Of a stretch of 11,910 nucleotides of DNA, positions 1 to 6,947 are shown in pieces. The stretch's first letter is position 1. Each line of letters begins with the position of its first letter. The notes under the pieces are model-generated. The model did no database searches and was not told the DNA's origin. It was given only the letters and a program-made list of their open reading frames with translations. The translations under genes and the position numbers were made by a program. Source of the stretch: Rhodoferax sp. (lineage in GTDB: Bacteria > Pseudomonadota > Gammaproteobacteria > Burkholderiales > Burkholderiaceae_C); assembly GCA_020048795.1 (NCBI GenBank), contig JAIFMA010000032.1, positions 1 through 11,910 of the forward strand, given 5' to 3'.

Positions 1-1122
1 GATGCAGCCTATAAACTGGCCTGCGAGGGCACCGCCCTGCTCTGGCGAGGCGACTTTCAGAACGCACGGCAATTGCTGCAGGCCATGGCGCGACGGGTCG
101 ATCAGGTACCCAGGCGCAAGCGCAAAAAGTCCCAGGTCACCCTGGCGACAGCCGAAATTTTTAACCACTACCGCCTGGCGCAGTCACAGCGAGCGCGCAT
201 CCTTGGCATGCTGCTGATTGGCTTCAACGCAGACTACAGCATCCCGCTGCGACGTGCGCCCGATATGCAGGTGGCCTGTGCGCAAGCCTGGGGAGCAGCC
301 GACACCGACACGGATCAACCGAGTGATGCGTCAGTGGTCTCACTGCGCGATTTGCTGGGCATCAACAGTGCCCATGAATGGCGCCGGGTGGGCCTCGAGA
401 TCAGCGCCCTGGGAGAGCCACCACACAACCGGATTCACCCCCATTACGGCGTGTTTTCACCGGTGCGTGGTGAATACATCCAGTTGGTGGCCACTGCCCA
501 TTTACCCAAACCACCCAGGGGGCAGGACAAGTTGACCGCTTTTGATATCGGCACCGGCACCGGTGTGCTGGCCGCCGTACTGGCCCGCCGGGGTGTCGGG
601 CAAGTGATCGCCACCGACCTCGATGCCCGCGCCCTGGCCTGCGCACGGGCCAATCTGGCACAGCTTGGCCTTTCGCAACAAGTCGACGTGATTCAGGCCA
701 ACTTGTTTCCAGCGGGACTGGCATCGTTGATCGTGTGCAATCCACCCTGGCTTCCGGCACGCCCGGGCTCGGCCCTGGAGCGTGCGGTCTTCGATGAAGG
801 TAGCCAGATGTTGAAGGGTTTTTTGCAGGGCCTGTGCGCGCACCTGGAGCCCCGGGGCGAAGGCTGGCTGATTTTGTCGAATCTGGCTGAACACCTGGGC
901 CTGCGCACCCACGAGGAACTGTTGGACTTGTTCGCCCAGAATGGCTTGCGAGTGATCAGCCGCATCGATACCAGGCCGACGCACGCCAAAGCCAGTGATG
1001 CCACCGATGCACTGCATCTGGCACGCGCCAAAGAGGTCACATCCCTGTGGCGACTGGCCGCCCATCACTCTCCACAGGCACCCCATCGACCTGTGTCAAA
1101 TGGGGCCAGGCAGATCAATTGA
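1..1122 (+). CDS. Class I SAM-dependent methyltransferase, 5'-truncated by window edge
   Basis: The reading frame is open from base 1 with no stop before TGA at 1120-1122, so the true start lies upstream. An internal ATG at 73 is in frame, but the codons before it read as ordinary protein (DAAYKLACEGTALLW). 373 residues are visible. A Rossmann-type SAM-binding motif I, FDIGTGTGVL, begins at visible residue 181. It is followed by an acidic loop (ATDLDARAL) and by the catalytic NPPW motif at visible residues 247-250. NPPW/NPPY is typical of methyltransferases acting on planar nitrogens, such as adenine N6 or glutamine (MTS/HemK-like groups). About 180 residues precede the SAM domain and may be a substrate-recognition region. 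The substrate cannot be told from the sequence. The peroxidase gene starts 35 nt downstream on the same strand. The methyltransferase fold is secure; the specific role is unknown. Confidence 0.9.
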   Translation, partial: DAAYKLACEGTALLWRGDFQNARQLLQAMARRVDQVPRRKRKKSQVTLATAEIFNHYRLAQSQRARILGMLLIGFNADYSIPLRRAPDMQVACAQAWGAADTDTDQPSDASVVSLRDLLGINSAHEWRRVGLEISALGEPPHNRIHPHYGVFSPVRGEYIQLVATAHLPKPPRGQDKLTAFDIGTGTGVLAAVLARRGVGQVIATDLDARALACARANLAQLGLSQQVDVIQANLFPAGLASLIVCNPPWLPARPGSALERAVFDEGSQMLKGFLQGLCAHLEPRGEGWLILSNLAEHLGLRTHEELLDLFAQNGLRVISRIDTRPTHAKASDATDALHLARAKEVTSLWRLAAHHSPQAPHRPVSNGARQIN

Positions 1123-1157
1123 AGCTGTCGTTCCCTCACATCACATCACATCGCATC

Positions 1158-1760
1158 ATGAAAACATCTTCGCCGACCTTGAAACTGGCTCGCAGTTTGA
1201 TGCTTGGCGGCGCGCTCGCGCTGTGCTGCAACGTCATGGCTCAATCAACAAAATCGGTCACACCCGCCGGGGCAGCGGCTACGGGCTGCCCGGCCATCCT
1301 GATGCACCACTTCAACCGCCTGCAAGACGATGCGCCGCAAGACCTCTGTCAATACGCAGGCAAGGTGATTTTGGTGGTCAATACCGCGAGTTATTGTGGT
1401 TTCACCAGTCAGTACCAGGGCCTGGAGGCGCTGTATGCCAAATACCAGGCCAAAGGACTGGTGGTTTTGGGTTTTCCATCCAATGACTTTGGCCAACAGG
1501 AGCCCGGCAGCAACAAGGAAATTGCTGATTTTTGCTTCAATACCTACGCCGTCAAGTTTCCGATGTTTGCCAAGACCGTGGTCTCCGGGCCCGGGCGTAA
1601 TCCGCTGTATGTGCAGTTGGTCAAAGAAACCGGCACCAGCCCCAAGTGGAATTTTTACAAGTACCTGATTGACCGATCAGGCAAGGTGGTGGACAGTTAC
1701 AACAGTATGACCAGCCCGCAGAGCAGCAGCCTGGTGAACCACATCGAAAAGCTGCTGTAG
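1158..1760 (+). CDS. Glutathione peroxidase-family thiol peroxidase, exported
   Basis: A 200-residue protein of the glutathione peroxidase family, which reduces hydroperoxides using glutathione or thioredoxin. The N-terminus has a basic stretch (MKTSSPTLKLAR) and a hydrophobic core, with likely signal peptidase cleavage after NVMA (about residue 28), so it probably acts in the periplasm. The peroxidatic Cys is C80 in NTASYCGFTSQY; a Cys stands where selenocysteine is found in animal enzymes. The rest of the catalytic tetrad is visible: Q114 in FGQQEPG, and W164 and N165 in KWNFYKYLID. The frame is open back to 1047, but ATG 1158 is chosen because it places the signal peptide at the N-terminus and avoids overlap with the preceding methyltransferase gene. 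There is no clear Shine-Dalgarno sequence; a pentanucleotide repeat occupies that position. hslR begins 5 nt after the stop, which suggests co-transcription. Confidence 0.93.
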   Translation: MKTSSPTLKLARSLMLGGALALCCNVMAQSTKSVTPAGAAATGCPAILMHHFNRLQDDAPQDLCQYAGKVILVVNTASYCGFTSQYQGLEALYAKYQAKGLVVLGFPSNDFGQQEPGSNKEIADFCFNTYAVKFPMFAKTVVSGPGRNPLYVQLVKETGTSPKWNFYKYLIDRSGKVVDSYNSMTSPQSSSLVNHIEKLL

Positions 1761-1765
1761 ATCAC

Positions 1766-2146
1766 ATGGACAAGCTGCGCATCGACAAATGGTTATGGGC
1801 GGCTCGGTTCTTCAAAACACGCAGCCTGGCCCGCACTGAGGTTGACAAAGGGCGGGTGCAGGTCAACGGTGCCGCAGCAAAGCCAGCGCGCGAAATCAAG
1901 CCTGGTGACAGCGTGCAATGGCGCTGCGGCCCTGTGGTGCGCACCTTGACCGTGCTGGCCATCAGCCACCAACGTGGTCCGGCACCTCAGGCCGCCCTGC
2001 TGTACAGTGAAACTGAAGCATCGCTGATGCTAAGACAGCTAGCTGCCCAACAGCATCGCCTGGCCCCCGAGCCGGCACTGACGCTGACTCAAGGCCGCCC
2101 GACCAAGCGTGATCGCAGGGAAAGAGAAAAATTGCCAAGCTCTTGA
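1766..2146 (+). CDS. hslR: S4-domain RNA-binding protein, Hsp15 type
   Basis: A 126-residue protein resembling Hsp15/HslR, the heat-shock protein that binds free 50S subunits carrying a stalled nascent chain and helps recycle them. The S4 domain fills the N-terminal half: RIDKWLWAARFFKTRSLA at about residues 5-22, then the loop GRVQVNGAAAKPAREIKPGD. The C-terminal tail is strongly basic (RPTKRDRREREK), as is usual for the family. E. coli Hsp15 is about 133 residues, so the length fits. The start ATG lies 5 nt after the peroxidase stop, with little room for an independent ribosome binding site, so translation may be coupled to the upstream gene. The gene converges on the SirB1-type gene with only 5 nt between the two stops, and no terminator is visible there. 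The family call is strong and the gene name is by analogy. Confidence 0.9.
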   Translation: MDKLRIDKWLWAARFFKTRSLARTEVDKGRVQVNGAAAKPAREIKPGDSVQWRCGPVVRTLTVLAISHQRGPAPQAALLYSETEASLMLRQLAAQQHRLAPEPALTLTQGRPTKRDRREREKLPSS

Positions 2147-2151
2147 CAGCG

Positions 2152-3012
2152 TTAGTGCAGTGCCTGACGTAGTTCCTCAGCCCGCGCCGCAATGGCCGGG
2201 CGGTCAATCACGGCACCCGCATTGACCAGGTAGGTCTCCAGGTCTTCCAGTGCGCGCCCGGCGTGGCCAGCCTCGGCATGGGCCAGACCCCGATCACGGT
2301 ATTCTGACCAGGCCTGCGGCAACAAAATGACAAGCCGATCTTGCACCGAAATCAAGCGGGTCCAGTCCTCCTGAGTGGCGTGGATTTCCTTCAGGTTTCG
2401 CAGCATGCGGGCAATCATCTCACGCGGCGGTGCGGCCTGCAAATACAGACCCAAAGGCAATTCCTGCTCACCCACAAGGCTGGCCAGGCTCCGGTAAGGT
2501 TCCAGGCGCTCGGCCAGTTCCTCGCGGCTCAATGACTGCCCGTTCAAGGGGTCAATCACCACCTGCCCCTCGCTCAAGTTCACTTTCACCATGAAGTGCC
2601 CCGGAAACGACACCCCGCGCGCTTTTAATCCGACGCCCTGCGCCAACTCAAGCCAGATCACGGCCAGAGAAATCGGAATCGCCAAACGGGTTCGCAACAC
2701 AACGTGCACATAGCTGTTGTCCGGGTCACTGTAGTGATTGAAGTTGCCGGCAAAGTTCAGGTCCCGATAAACAAACTGGTTAAGCGTGCGCAGTTTTTGC
2801 AGTGGGCCAGCATCTGCTGGCAGACGACGTAACAGTCGTGCCAGCAGTTGATCAACATCGCTCAGTACTTGCTGAACACCAAGCTCAGGATACTCGTCCT
2901 GTCCCAGACTCACGGCCGCTTCCAACAGGGCAAAGTCGGCATCAGTGTGTACCAGAGAGGCAAAATACTCCAGCGGGGTCGGAACATTCAAGGAAAGATT
3001 CATGGTCGTCAT
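2152..3012 (-). CDS. SirB1-family transglutaminase-fold/TPR protein
   Basis: A 286-residue protein of the SirB1 family. The first two thirds form a transglutaminase-like core (Transglut_core2 type): DSDPDNSYVH-like segment, then RLAIPISLAVIWLELAQ, SFPGHFMVKV and VIDPLNGQ. In PISL a Ser stands where classical transglutaminases have the nucleophilic Cys, so catalysis is doubtful; I believe this is common in the family. The His of PGHF and the Asp of VIDP are kept. The C-terminal third (about residues 215-285, WSEYRDRGLAHAEAGHAGRALEDL) has the form of TPR helices. Two starts are possible: ATG 3012, and ATG 3003 three codons later. The first is used. The murJ stop lies 3 nt upstream, so the two genes are almost certainly one operon. 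The biochemical function of the family is poorly known, and no role in invasion gene regulation should be assumed here. Confidence 0.88.
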   Translation of the reverse strand: MTTMNLSLNVPTPLEYFASLVHTDADFALLEAAVSLGQDEYPELGVQQVLSDVDQLLARLLRRLPADAGPLQKLRTLNQFVYRDLNFAGNFNHYSDPDNSYVHVVLRTRLAIPISLAVIWLELAQGVGLKARGVSFPGHFMVKVNLSEGQVVIDPLNGQSLSREELAERLEPYRSLASLVGEQELPLGLYLQAAPPREMIARMLRNLKEIHATQEDWTRLISVQDRLVILLPQAWSEYRDRGLAHAEAGHAGRALEDLETYLVNAGAVIDRPAIAARAEELRQALH

Positions 3013-3015
3013 TAT

Positions 3016-4581
3016 CTAGCGCCGCACAAGTTGACGCAATTTCAGGCCAGCAGCCCATAAAGCTACAAAATATATAGCTGCTGACGCAAACAGTATACCG
3101 GCCACGAGCCAAATTCTCTTAAAACTCTCGACCCGCATTGCGGTCCAGGCAAAGTGACCATTGGCCCACATCAGGAACACCGTCAGCAAGGCGCAGCCAG
3201 CCAACACCTGCAGCAAGAAGATGCACCAGCCGGGTTCTGGTGTGTAGCTGCCGCGCCGGATCAGCCCGAGCAGCAACCAGGCCGCGTTGACCATGGCACC
3301 CAAGCCGATCGACAACGTCAAGGCAGCGTGGGCAAAGATTGGCACCAAAAAAAAGTTCAAAATCTGAGTCAATACCAGCACGCCGATGGCTACCCGTACC
3401 GGGGTTCTGGTGTCCTGGCTGGCGTAGTAACCGGGGGCCAACACCTTGATGGCAACAATCCCGACAAGTCCGACACCCCAACCCATCAACGCGAAAGTGA
3501 CCTGCTGCACGTCGAAATCGGTCATGGCACCGTAGTGGTACAGCACCGCCACCAAGGGTGTCGGAAACACCAGCAAAGCCACCGCGCATGGTACCGCCAG
3601 CACCGCCACCCAGCGCAAACCCCAGTCCAGCATGCCCGAGTATTTGGCCGCCTCACCACTGGCGCGCGCGCTCGCCAATTGCGGCATCAGCACCACGCCC
3701 ATCGCCACCCCCAGCATGGCGGTGGGAAACTCCATCAAACGGTCAGCATAGGTGATCCAGCTGACGCTGCCCGGGCGCAAATACGACGCGATCTGGGTAT
3801 TGATCAGCATGGAAATGTGCGCCACGCTGACACCCAGCAAGGCGGGGCCCATCAGGCGCAAGATGTTTTGGGTACCGGCATCGGCCCAGGCGGCGCGCAA
3901 GGCTGACCAGCGCCAGCCCATGCGGGGTTGCAAACCCAGGCGTTTCAGGGCCAGCCACTGCACCATCAATTGCAAGGCACCACCGGCCAACACACCGCCG
4001 GCAAGCGCGTAAATCGGCTCCAATCCCAAAACCTTCAACCAGGGCGCACCCAGCCAGGCGGCTGCAATCATGCAGACATTGAGCAACACCGGTGTCGCCG
4101 CAGGCACCGCAAAACGCTTCCAGGTATTGAGCACACCCGCACCCAGGGCCACCAGGGACATGAAGGCAATGTAGGGAAACATCCAGCGCGTCATCACCAC
4201 GGCCACATCGAAGCCATGGGGTTCCTGCTTCAGGCCACTGGCCATGACCCACACCAGACCGGATGCACCCAGCACGCCCAGCACACTCAAGGCCAACAGC
4301 GCCCAGGCCAACACCGTGGCCACCCGATCTATCAGCAAGCGGGTTTGCTCTTCGCCGTGCTGCGCCTTGGAGGCTGCCAGCACCGGCACAAAGGCCTGGC
4401 TGAAAGCACCTTCACCAAAAAATCGCCTGAATAGATTGGGAATGCGAAACGCCACGTTGAAAGCATCGGTCATGGCCGATGCACCAAAGGTAGACGCGAT
4501 CAGCAGCTCGCGCACCAGGCCGGTGATGCGTGACAGCAGCGTGAACAGTGAAACAACCGAGGCGGATTTGAAGAGACTCAC
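3016..4581 (-). CDS. murJ: Lipid II flippase MurJ (MviN)
   Basis: A 521-residue polytopic membrane protein of the MOP superfamily that moves lipid II across the inner membrane for peptidoglycan synthesis. The frame is open upstream to an ATG at 4740, but that extension would run through the divergent rpsT start and promoter. The GTG at 4581 is preferred because it gives the classic N-terminus (V/M)SLFKSASVVSLFTLLSRITGLVRE. From it, residues known to be essential in E. coli MurJ fall at the same numbers: R18, R24, D39 and R52. The length also matches (E. coli about 511). Hydrophobic segments recur through the protein, consistent with 14 membrane spans. No strong Shine-Dalgarno is visible. The 3' end holds an AT-rich patch encoding AAIYFVAL that looks unlike the surrounding GC-rich codons (see findings). 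It is transcribed with the SirB1-type gene and divergently from rpsT. Confidence 0.95.
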   Translation of the reverse strand: MSLFKSASVVSLFTLLSRITGLVRELLIASTFGASAMTDAFNVAFRIPNLFRRFFGEGAFSQAFVPVLAASKAQHGEEQTRLLIDRVATVLAWALLALSVLGVLGASGLVWVMASGLKQEPHGFDVAVVMTRWMFPYIAFMSLVALGAGVLNTWKRFAVPAATPVLLNVCMIAAAWLGAPWLKVLGLEPIYALAGGVLAGGALQLMVQWLALKRLGLQPRMGWRWSALRAAWADAGTQNILRLMGPALLGVSVAHISMLINTQIASYLRPGSVSWITYADRLMEFPTAMLGVAMGVVLMPQLASARASGEAAKYSGMLDWGLRWVAVLAVPCAVALLVFPTPLVAVLYHYGAMTDFDVQQVTFALMGWGVGLVGIVAIKVLAPGYYASQDTRTPVRVAIGVLVLTQILNFFLVPIFAHAALTLSIGLGAMVNAAWLLLGLIRRGSYTPEPGWCIFLLQVLAGCALLTVFLMWANGHFAWTAMRVESFKRIWLVAGILFASAAIYFVALWAAGLKLRQLVRR

Positions 4582-4646
4582 GGCGTAAAGTGTAGCTGCG
4601 TCAAACTCAGATGGCTGCGCACGGCATTTAGTAACGCTCAAACTGC

Positions 4647-4652
4647 TAGAAT
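4647..4652 (+). promoter_or_regulatory. Probable rpsT -10 box (TAGAAT)
   Basis: TAGAAT lies 45 nt before the rpsT start codon and is followed by a GC-rich stretch (GTCGGGCT). This arrangement is common at promoters under stringent control, as expected for a ribosomal protein gene. No good -35 hexamer is visible 17 nt upstream. The implied 5' leader is about 40 nt. Confidence 0.55.
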
Positions 4653-4697
4653 GTCGGGCTTTGCTGACAACATCCACAGACTCAAGGAACACTCTAT

Positions 4698-4997
4698 ATG
4701 GCATCTGGAAAACCCAAGAAAAAGAACCCGCGCCTGGCATCGGGTCGCAAGCGCGTCCGTCAGGACATCAAAATCAATGCAGCCAACACCTCGCTGCGCT
4801 CTCAATACCGCACTGCGGTGAAAAATGTGGAAAAAGCAGTGCTGACTGGCGACAAGGCGAAGGCGACTGAACTGTTTGCCAAGATGCAAGCCGTGGTGGA
4901 CACCGTGGCCGACAAGGGTATTTTTCACAAAAACAAGGCCGCTCGCGACAAAAGCCGCCTGTCTTCCAAGGTGAAGGCCCTGGCCGTCACCGCCTAA
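4698..4997 (+). CDS. rpsT: 30S ribosomal protein S20
   Basis: A 99-residue, very basic protein matching bacterial S20, a primary binder of 16S rRNA in the small subunit. The N-terminal MASGKPKKKNPRLASGRKRVRQ and the C-terminal IHKNKAARDKSRL-type segment (here GIFHKNKAARDKSRLSSKV) are the family signatures. E. coli S20 is 87 residues; the somewhat longer N-terminus seems normal for Burkholderiales. A good Shine-Dalgarno, AAGGA at 4684-4688, sits 9 nt before the ATG and fixes the start. The gene is monocistronic: its own promoter lies upstream, divergent from murJ, and a strong terminator follows 69 nt after the stop. In E. coli S20 represses its own translation; nothing in this short leader allows me to say whether that holds here. 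Confidence 0.97.
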   Translation: MASGKPKKKNPRLASGRKRVRQDIKINAANTSLRSQYRTAVKNVEKAVLTGDKAKATELFAKMQAVVDTVADKGIFHKNKAARDKSRLSSKVKALAVTA

Positions 4998-5066
4998 TCT
5001 TTAGGCAAATCGCACGCATTTCTGAAAAATCAGCAATGCGCCGTTTGTAACGGGTGCGCTGTCAGC

Positions 5067-5108
5067 AAAAGCAAAAAAGCCGTTCAACTGAACGGCTTTT
5101 TTGCTTTT
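5067..5108. terminator. Bidirectional intrinsic terminator between rpsT and the DUF3579 gene
   Basis: A perfect inverted repeat with 20-nt arms (5067-5086 and 5089-5108) and a 2-nt centre. The GC core is AGCCGTTCA/TGAACGGCT, flanked by A-runs on the left and T-runs on the right. Read from either strand it gives a hairpin followed by a U tract. It can therefore end both rpsT (plus) and the convergent DUF3579 gene (minus), whose stop is at 5147. Confidence 0.93.
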
Positions 5109-5146
5109 GACCGTGTCAATTCCATGACATACGGCCGCTGACGAGA

Positions 5147-5497
5147 TCAGACCTTGGTCGGTACACGAACCGCATTTTCGGCACGGGGCGGCGCGCCCTG
5201 CGACACCTGCAGTTCATTGTCTTTGGCAAAGTTCATGCAAAAGTCCCAGGCCATCACCTCATGGTGGCGCAACTTTTCGTCCACAATGACACAGCGTATG
5301 CCGTTGACGCTGCTCGGAACGCACCAGGGTGAATAGGCAATGTGGCTGCCAGGGCGGGGCAGGCCAGGTCGAAACTGACTCATGACACCGGCCAGTCGTT
5401 CCGCCCAGTCGCTCGGACGAAACACGCGACCACTGTGGGCGATGCCCAAAATATAGACTTTTTTTGAAGTGTGTGAAACCATCGGGTAGGGGTCCAT
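5147..5497 (-). CDS. DUF3579 family protein
   Basis: About 116 residues matching the betaproteobacterial DUF3579 family, whose function is unknown. Family marks are KKVYILGIAHSGRVFRPSDWAERLAGVMSQF near the N-terminus, HIAYSPWCVPSSVNGIRCVIVDE in the middle, and MAWDFCMNFAKDNELQV near the C-terminus. No signal peptide or membrane span is seen, so it is probably cytosolic. The frame is open to 5656, but the extra residues read as non-coding sequence. Two realistic starts remain, ATG 5497 (MDPYPMVSH) and ATG 5482 (MVSHTSKK), and neither has a strong Shine-Dalgarno. 5497 is reported, but 5482 may be right because family members tend to begin close to that point. A plausible promoter lies 29 nt or more upstream of 5497. 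The gene stands alone, ends toward the shared terminator and is divergent from argD. Confidence 0.85.
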   Translation of the reverse strand: MDPYPMVSHTSKKVYILGIAHSGRVFRPSDWAERLAGVMSQFRPGLPRPGSHIAYSPWCVPSSVNGIRCVIVDEKLRHHEVMAWDFCMNFAKDNELQVSQGAPPRAENAVRVPTKV

Positions 5498-5532
5498 CAA
5501 TTGGCGCGAGCGGGATGTTGCAACGCCGCCGG

Positions 5533-5561
5533 ATCTTATCCTAATCTTATGTCTTATACAA
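5533..5561 (-). promoter_or_regulatory. Probable promoter of the DUF3579 gene
   Basis: On the minus strand TTGTAT (5556-5561) and TAAGAT (5533-5538) are separated by exactly 17 nt, a sigma-70-like arrangement. The predicted start of transcription is near 5526, giving a leader of about 30 nt to ATG 5497. A small inverted repeat, GTCTT-N4-AAGAC (5551-5564), overlaps the -35 box and could be an operator. Confidence 0.5.
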
Positions 5562-5662
5562 GACTTGTTTTCAAACCGCCCCGATTTGTCTTGAACAGCT
5601 CCACCGATCCAAGCACCTCGCATGTCCGTGCCACTGCGACCAACAACACGCACCAATCGGTC

Positions 5663-5668
5663 TAAAAT
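5663..5668 (+). promoter_or_regulatory. Probable argD -10 box (TAAAAT)
   Basis: TAAAAT in the context TCTAAAATCTCG resembles the CTAAAAT/CTAGAAT -10 boxes seen at many Burkholderiales promoters, including the rpsT one in this window. No convincing -35 hexamer is seen upstream. It would start transcripts near 5675, a few nt before the hairpin at 5679-5700. Confidence 0.45.
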
Positions 5669-5678
5669 CTCGCTTCAA

Positions 5679-5710
5679 CGGCCCAACCTGCGTTGGGCCG
5701 CTTTGTTTTT
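5679..5710 (+). terminator. Terminator-like hairpin in the argD leader (candidate attenuator)
   Basis: A 9-bp perfect stem, CGGCCCAAC (5679-5687) and GTTGGGCCG (5692-5700), with a 4-nt CTGC loop, is followed directly by CTTTGTTTTT. This is the form of an intrinsic terminator. The argD Shine-Dalgarno (CCGGAGA, 5712-5718) comes right after the T-run. The only upstream gene is on the opposite strand, so the hairpin does not serve as the terminator of any annotated plus-strand gene. A regulatory or RNA-stabilising leader role is inferred. Confidence 0.65.
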
Positions 5711-5726
5711 TCCGGAGACCCACGCG

Positions 5727-6947
5727 ATGTCCACTGCCAGCCCTCTTATTGAACCCGCTTCGCCCCACGTGATGAATACTTATGGGCGGCTGCCGATTGC
5801 ACTGTCGCATGGTCAGGGTTGCCGGGTATGGGATGTCAACGGCAAGTGTTATCTGGACGCGCTCGGTGGCATTGCCGTGAACACGCTGGGCCACAATCAC
5901 CCCAGATTGGTGCCGGCCCTTCAGGATCAGATCAGCAAGATCATTCACAGTTGCAACTACTACCATGTACCCCACCAGGAGGTGCTGGCCAGGAAGCTGG
6001 TCGAGTTGTCGGGTATGAGCAACGTGTTTTTCTGCTCCACCGGGTTAGAGGCCAACGAAGCGGCGCTCAAGCTGGCGCGAAAGTTTGGTCACGACAAGGG
6101 TATTGACCGACCCGAAATCGTGGTTTACGAAAAGGCCTTTCATGGCCGCAGCATTGCGACGCTCAGTGCTACCGGCAACCCCAAAATTCAGGCCGGATTT
6201 GAGCCGCTGGTCGAAGGATTTATCCGCGTACCGATCAACGACATCAACAGCCTGAAAGCTGCTACGGCCAACAACCCCAACATCGTCGCCGTTTTTTTTG
6301 AAGCCATTCAGGGTGAAGGCGGCATCAACCCGATGCATTTGGACTATCTGCGCGAGTTACGGACCATCTGCGACCAGCGCGACTGGCTGATGATGATCGA
6401 CGAAGTGCAGTGTGGCATGGGGCGCACCGGTAAATGGTTCGCCCATCAGTGGGCTGAAATTGTGCCCGACGTGATGCCGCTGGCCAAGGGCCTGGGTTCT
6501 GGTGTGCCGGTGGGTGCGGTCGTGGCGGGACCAAAGGCTGCCAATATTTTCAAGCCTGGCAACCACGGCTCCACATTTGGTGGTAACCCGCTGGCCATGC
6601 GTGCCGGTGTGGAAACCATCCGCATCATGGAAGAGGACAATTTGCTGGCCAACGCCGCCACGGTGGGCGCACGTCTGAAGGCTGCACTGGAAGCCGCCTT
6701 GTCTGCGGAATTGGCGGTCGGCAGCGTCAGGGAAATCCGTGGTCAGGGCCTGATGCTCGGCATTGATCTGGCCAAACCCTGTGGCGCACTGGTGCAGCAG
6801 GCCGCTGACCTGGGCTTGTTGATCAGCGTCACCGCCGATAGCGTGGTGCGTCTGGTGCCGCCGCTGATTCTGAGTCAAGCCGAAGCCGACGAGGTCGTCG
6901 CCATTCTCTGCCCATTGATTACCGCACTTATTAAGGAAAACACATGA
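5727..6947 (+). CDS. argD: Acetylornithine aminotransferase
   Basis: A 406-residue class III PLP-dependent aminotransferase. ArgD converts N-acetylglutamate semialdehyde to N-acetylornithine in arginine synthesis, with glutamate as amino donor. The order of motifs fits: LDALGGIAVNTLGHNHP near residue 45; the PLP phosphate-binding region FCSTGLEANEAALK, where S104-T105 occupy the position more often NS; IDEVQCGMGRTG with the conserved Asp; and LAKGLGSGVPVGA, where K254 is the Schiff-base lysine (K255 in E. coli). The frame is open back to an ATG at 5622, but ATG 5727 has a Shine-Dalgarno (CCGGAGA) 8 nt upstream and gives the usual N-terminus (PHVMNTYGRLPIALSHGQG). The stop overlaps the argF start by ATGA, so the two enzymes are translationally coupled. 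A related catabolic or succinylornithine enzyme is possible, but the argF partner favours biosynthesis. Confidence 0.94.
   Translation: MSTASPLIEPASPHVMNTYGRLPIALSHGQGCRVWDVNGKCYLDALGGIAVNTLGHNHPRLVPALQDQISKIIHSCNYYHVPHQEVLARKLVELSGMSNVFFCSTGLEANEAALKLARKFGHDKGIDRPEIVVYEKAFHGRSIATLSATGNPKIQAGFEPLVEGFIRVPINDINSLKAATANNPNIVAVFFEAIQGEGGINPMHLDYLRELRTICDQRDWLMMIDEVQCGMGRTGKWFAHQWAEIVPDVMPLAKGLGSGVPVGAVVAGPKAANIFKPGNHGSTFGGNPLAMRAGVETIRIMEEDNLLANAATVGARLKAALEAALSAELAVGSVREIRGQGLMLGIDLAKPCGALVQQAADLGLLISVTADSVVRLVPPLILSQAEADEVVAILCPLITALIKENT

Noticed and set aside
1047..1157. Upstream extension of the peroxidase frame
   Set aside because: It overlaps the methyltransferase gene and would bury the signal peptide inside the protein.
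3154..3906. 250-codon plus-strand ORF antisense to murJ
   Set aside because: It is a shadow frame, rich in His and Gln, produced by the GC-rich codons of the membrane protein on the other strand.
4582..4740. 53-codon N-terminal extension of murJ to ATG 4740
   Set aside because: It crosses the divergent rpsT start and promoter. The GTG at 4581 gives the family N-terminus and puts R18, R24, D39 and R52 at their E. coli numbers.
5498..5656. Extension of the DUF3579 frame to 5656
   Set aside because: The extra residues have no family similarity and cover the presumed promoter.
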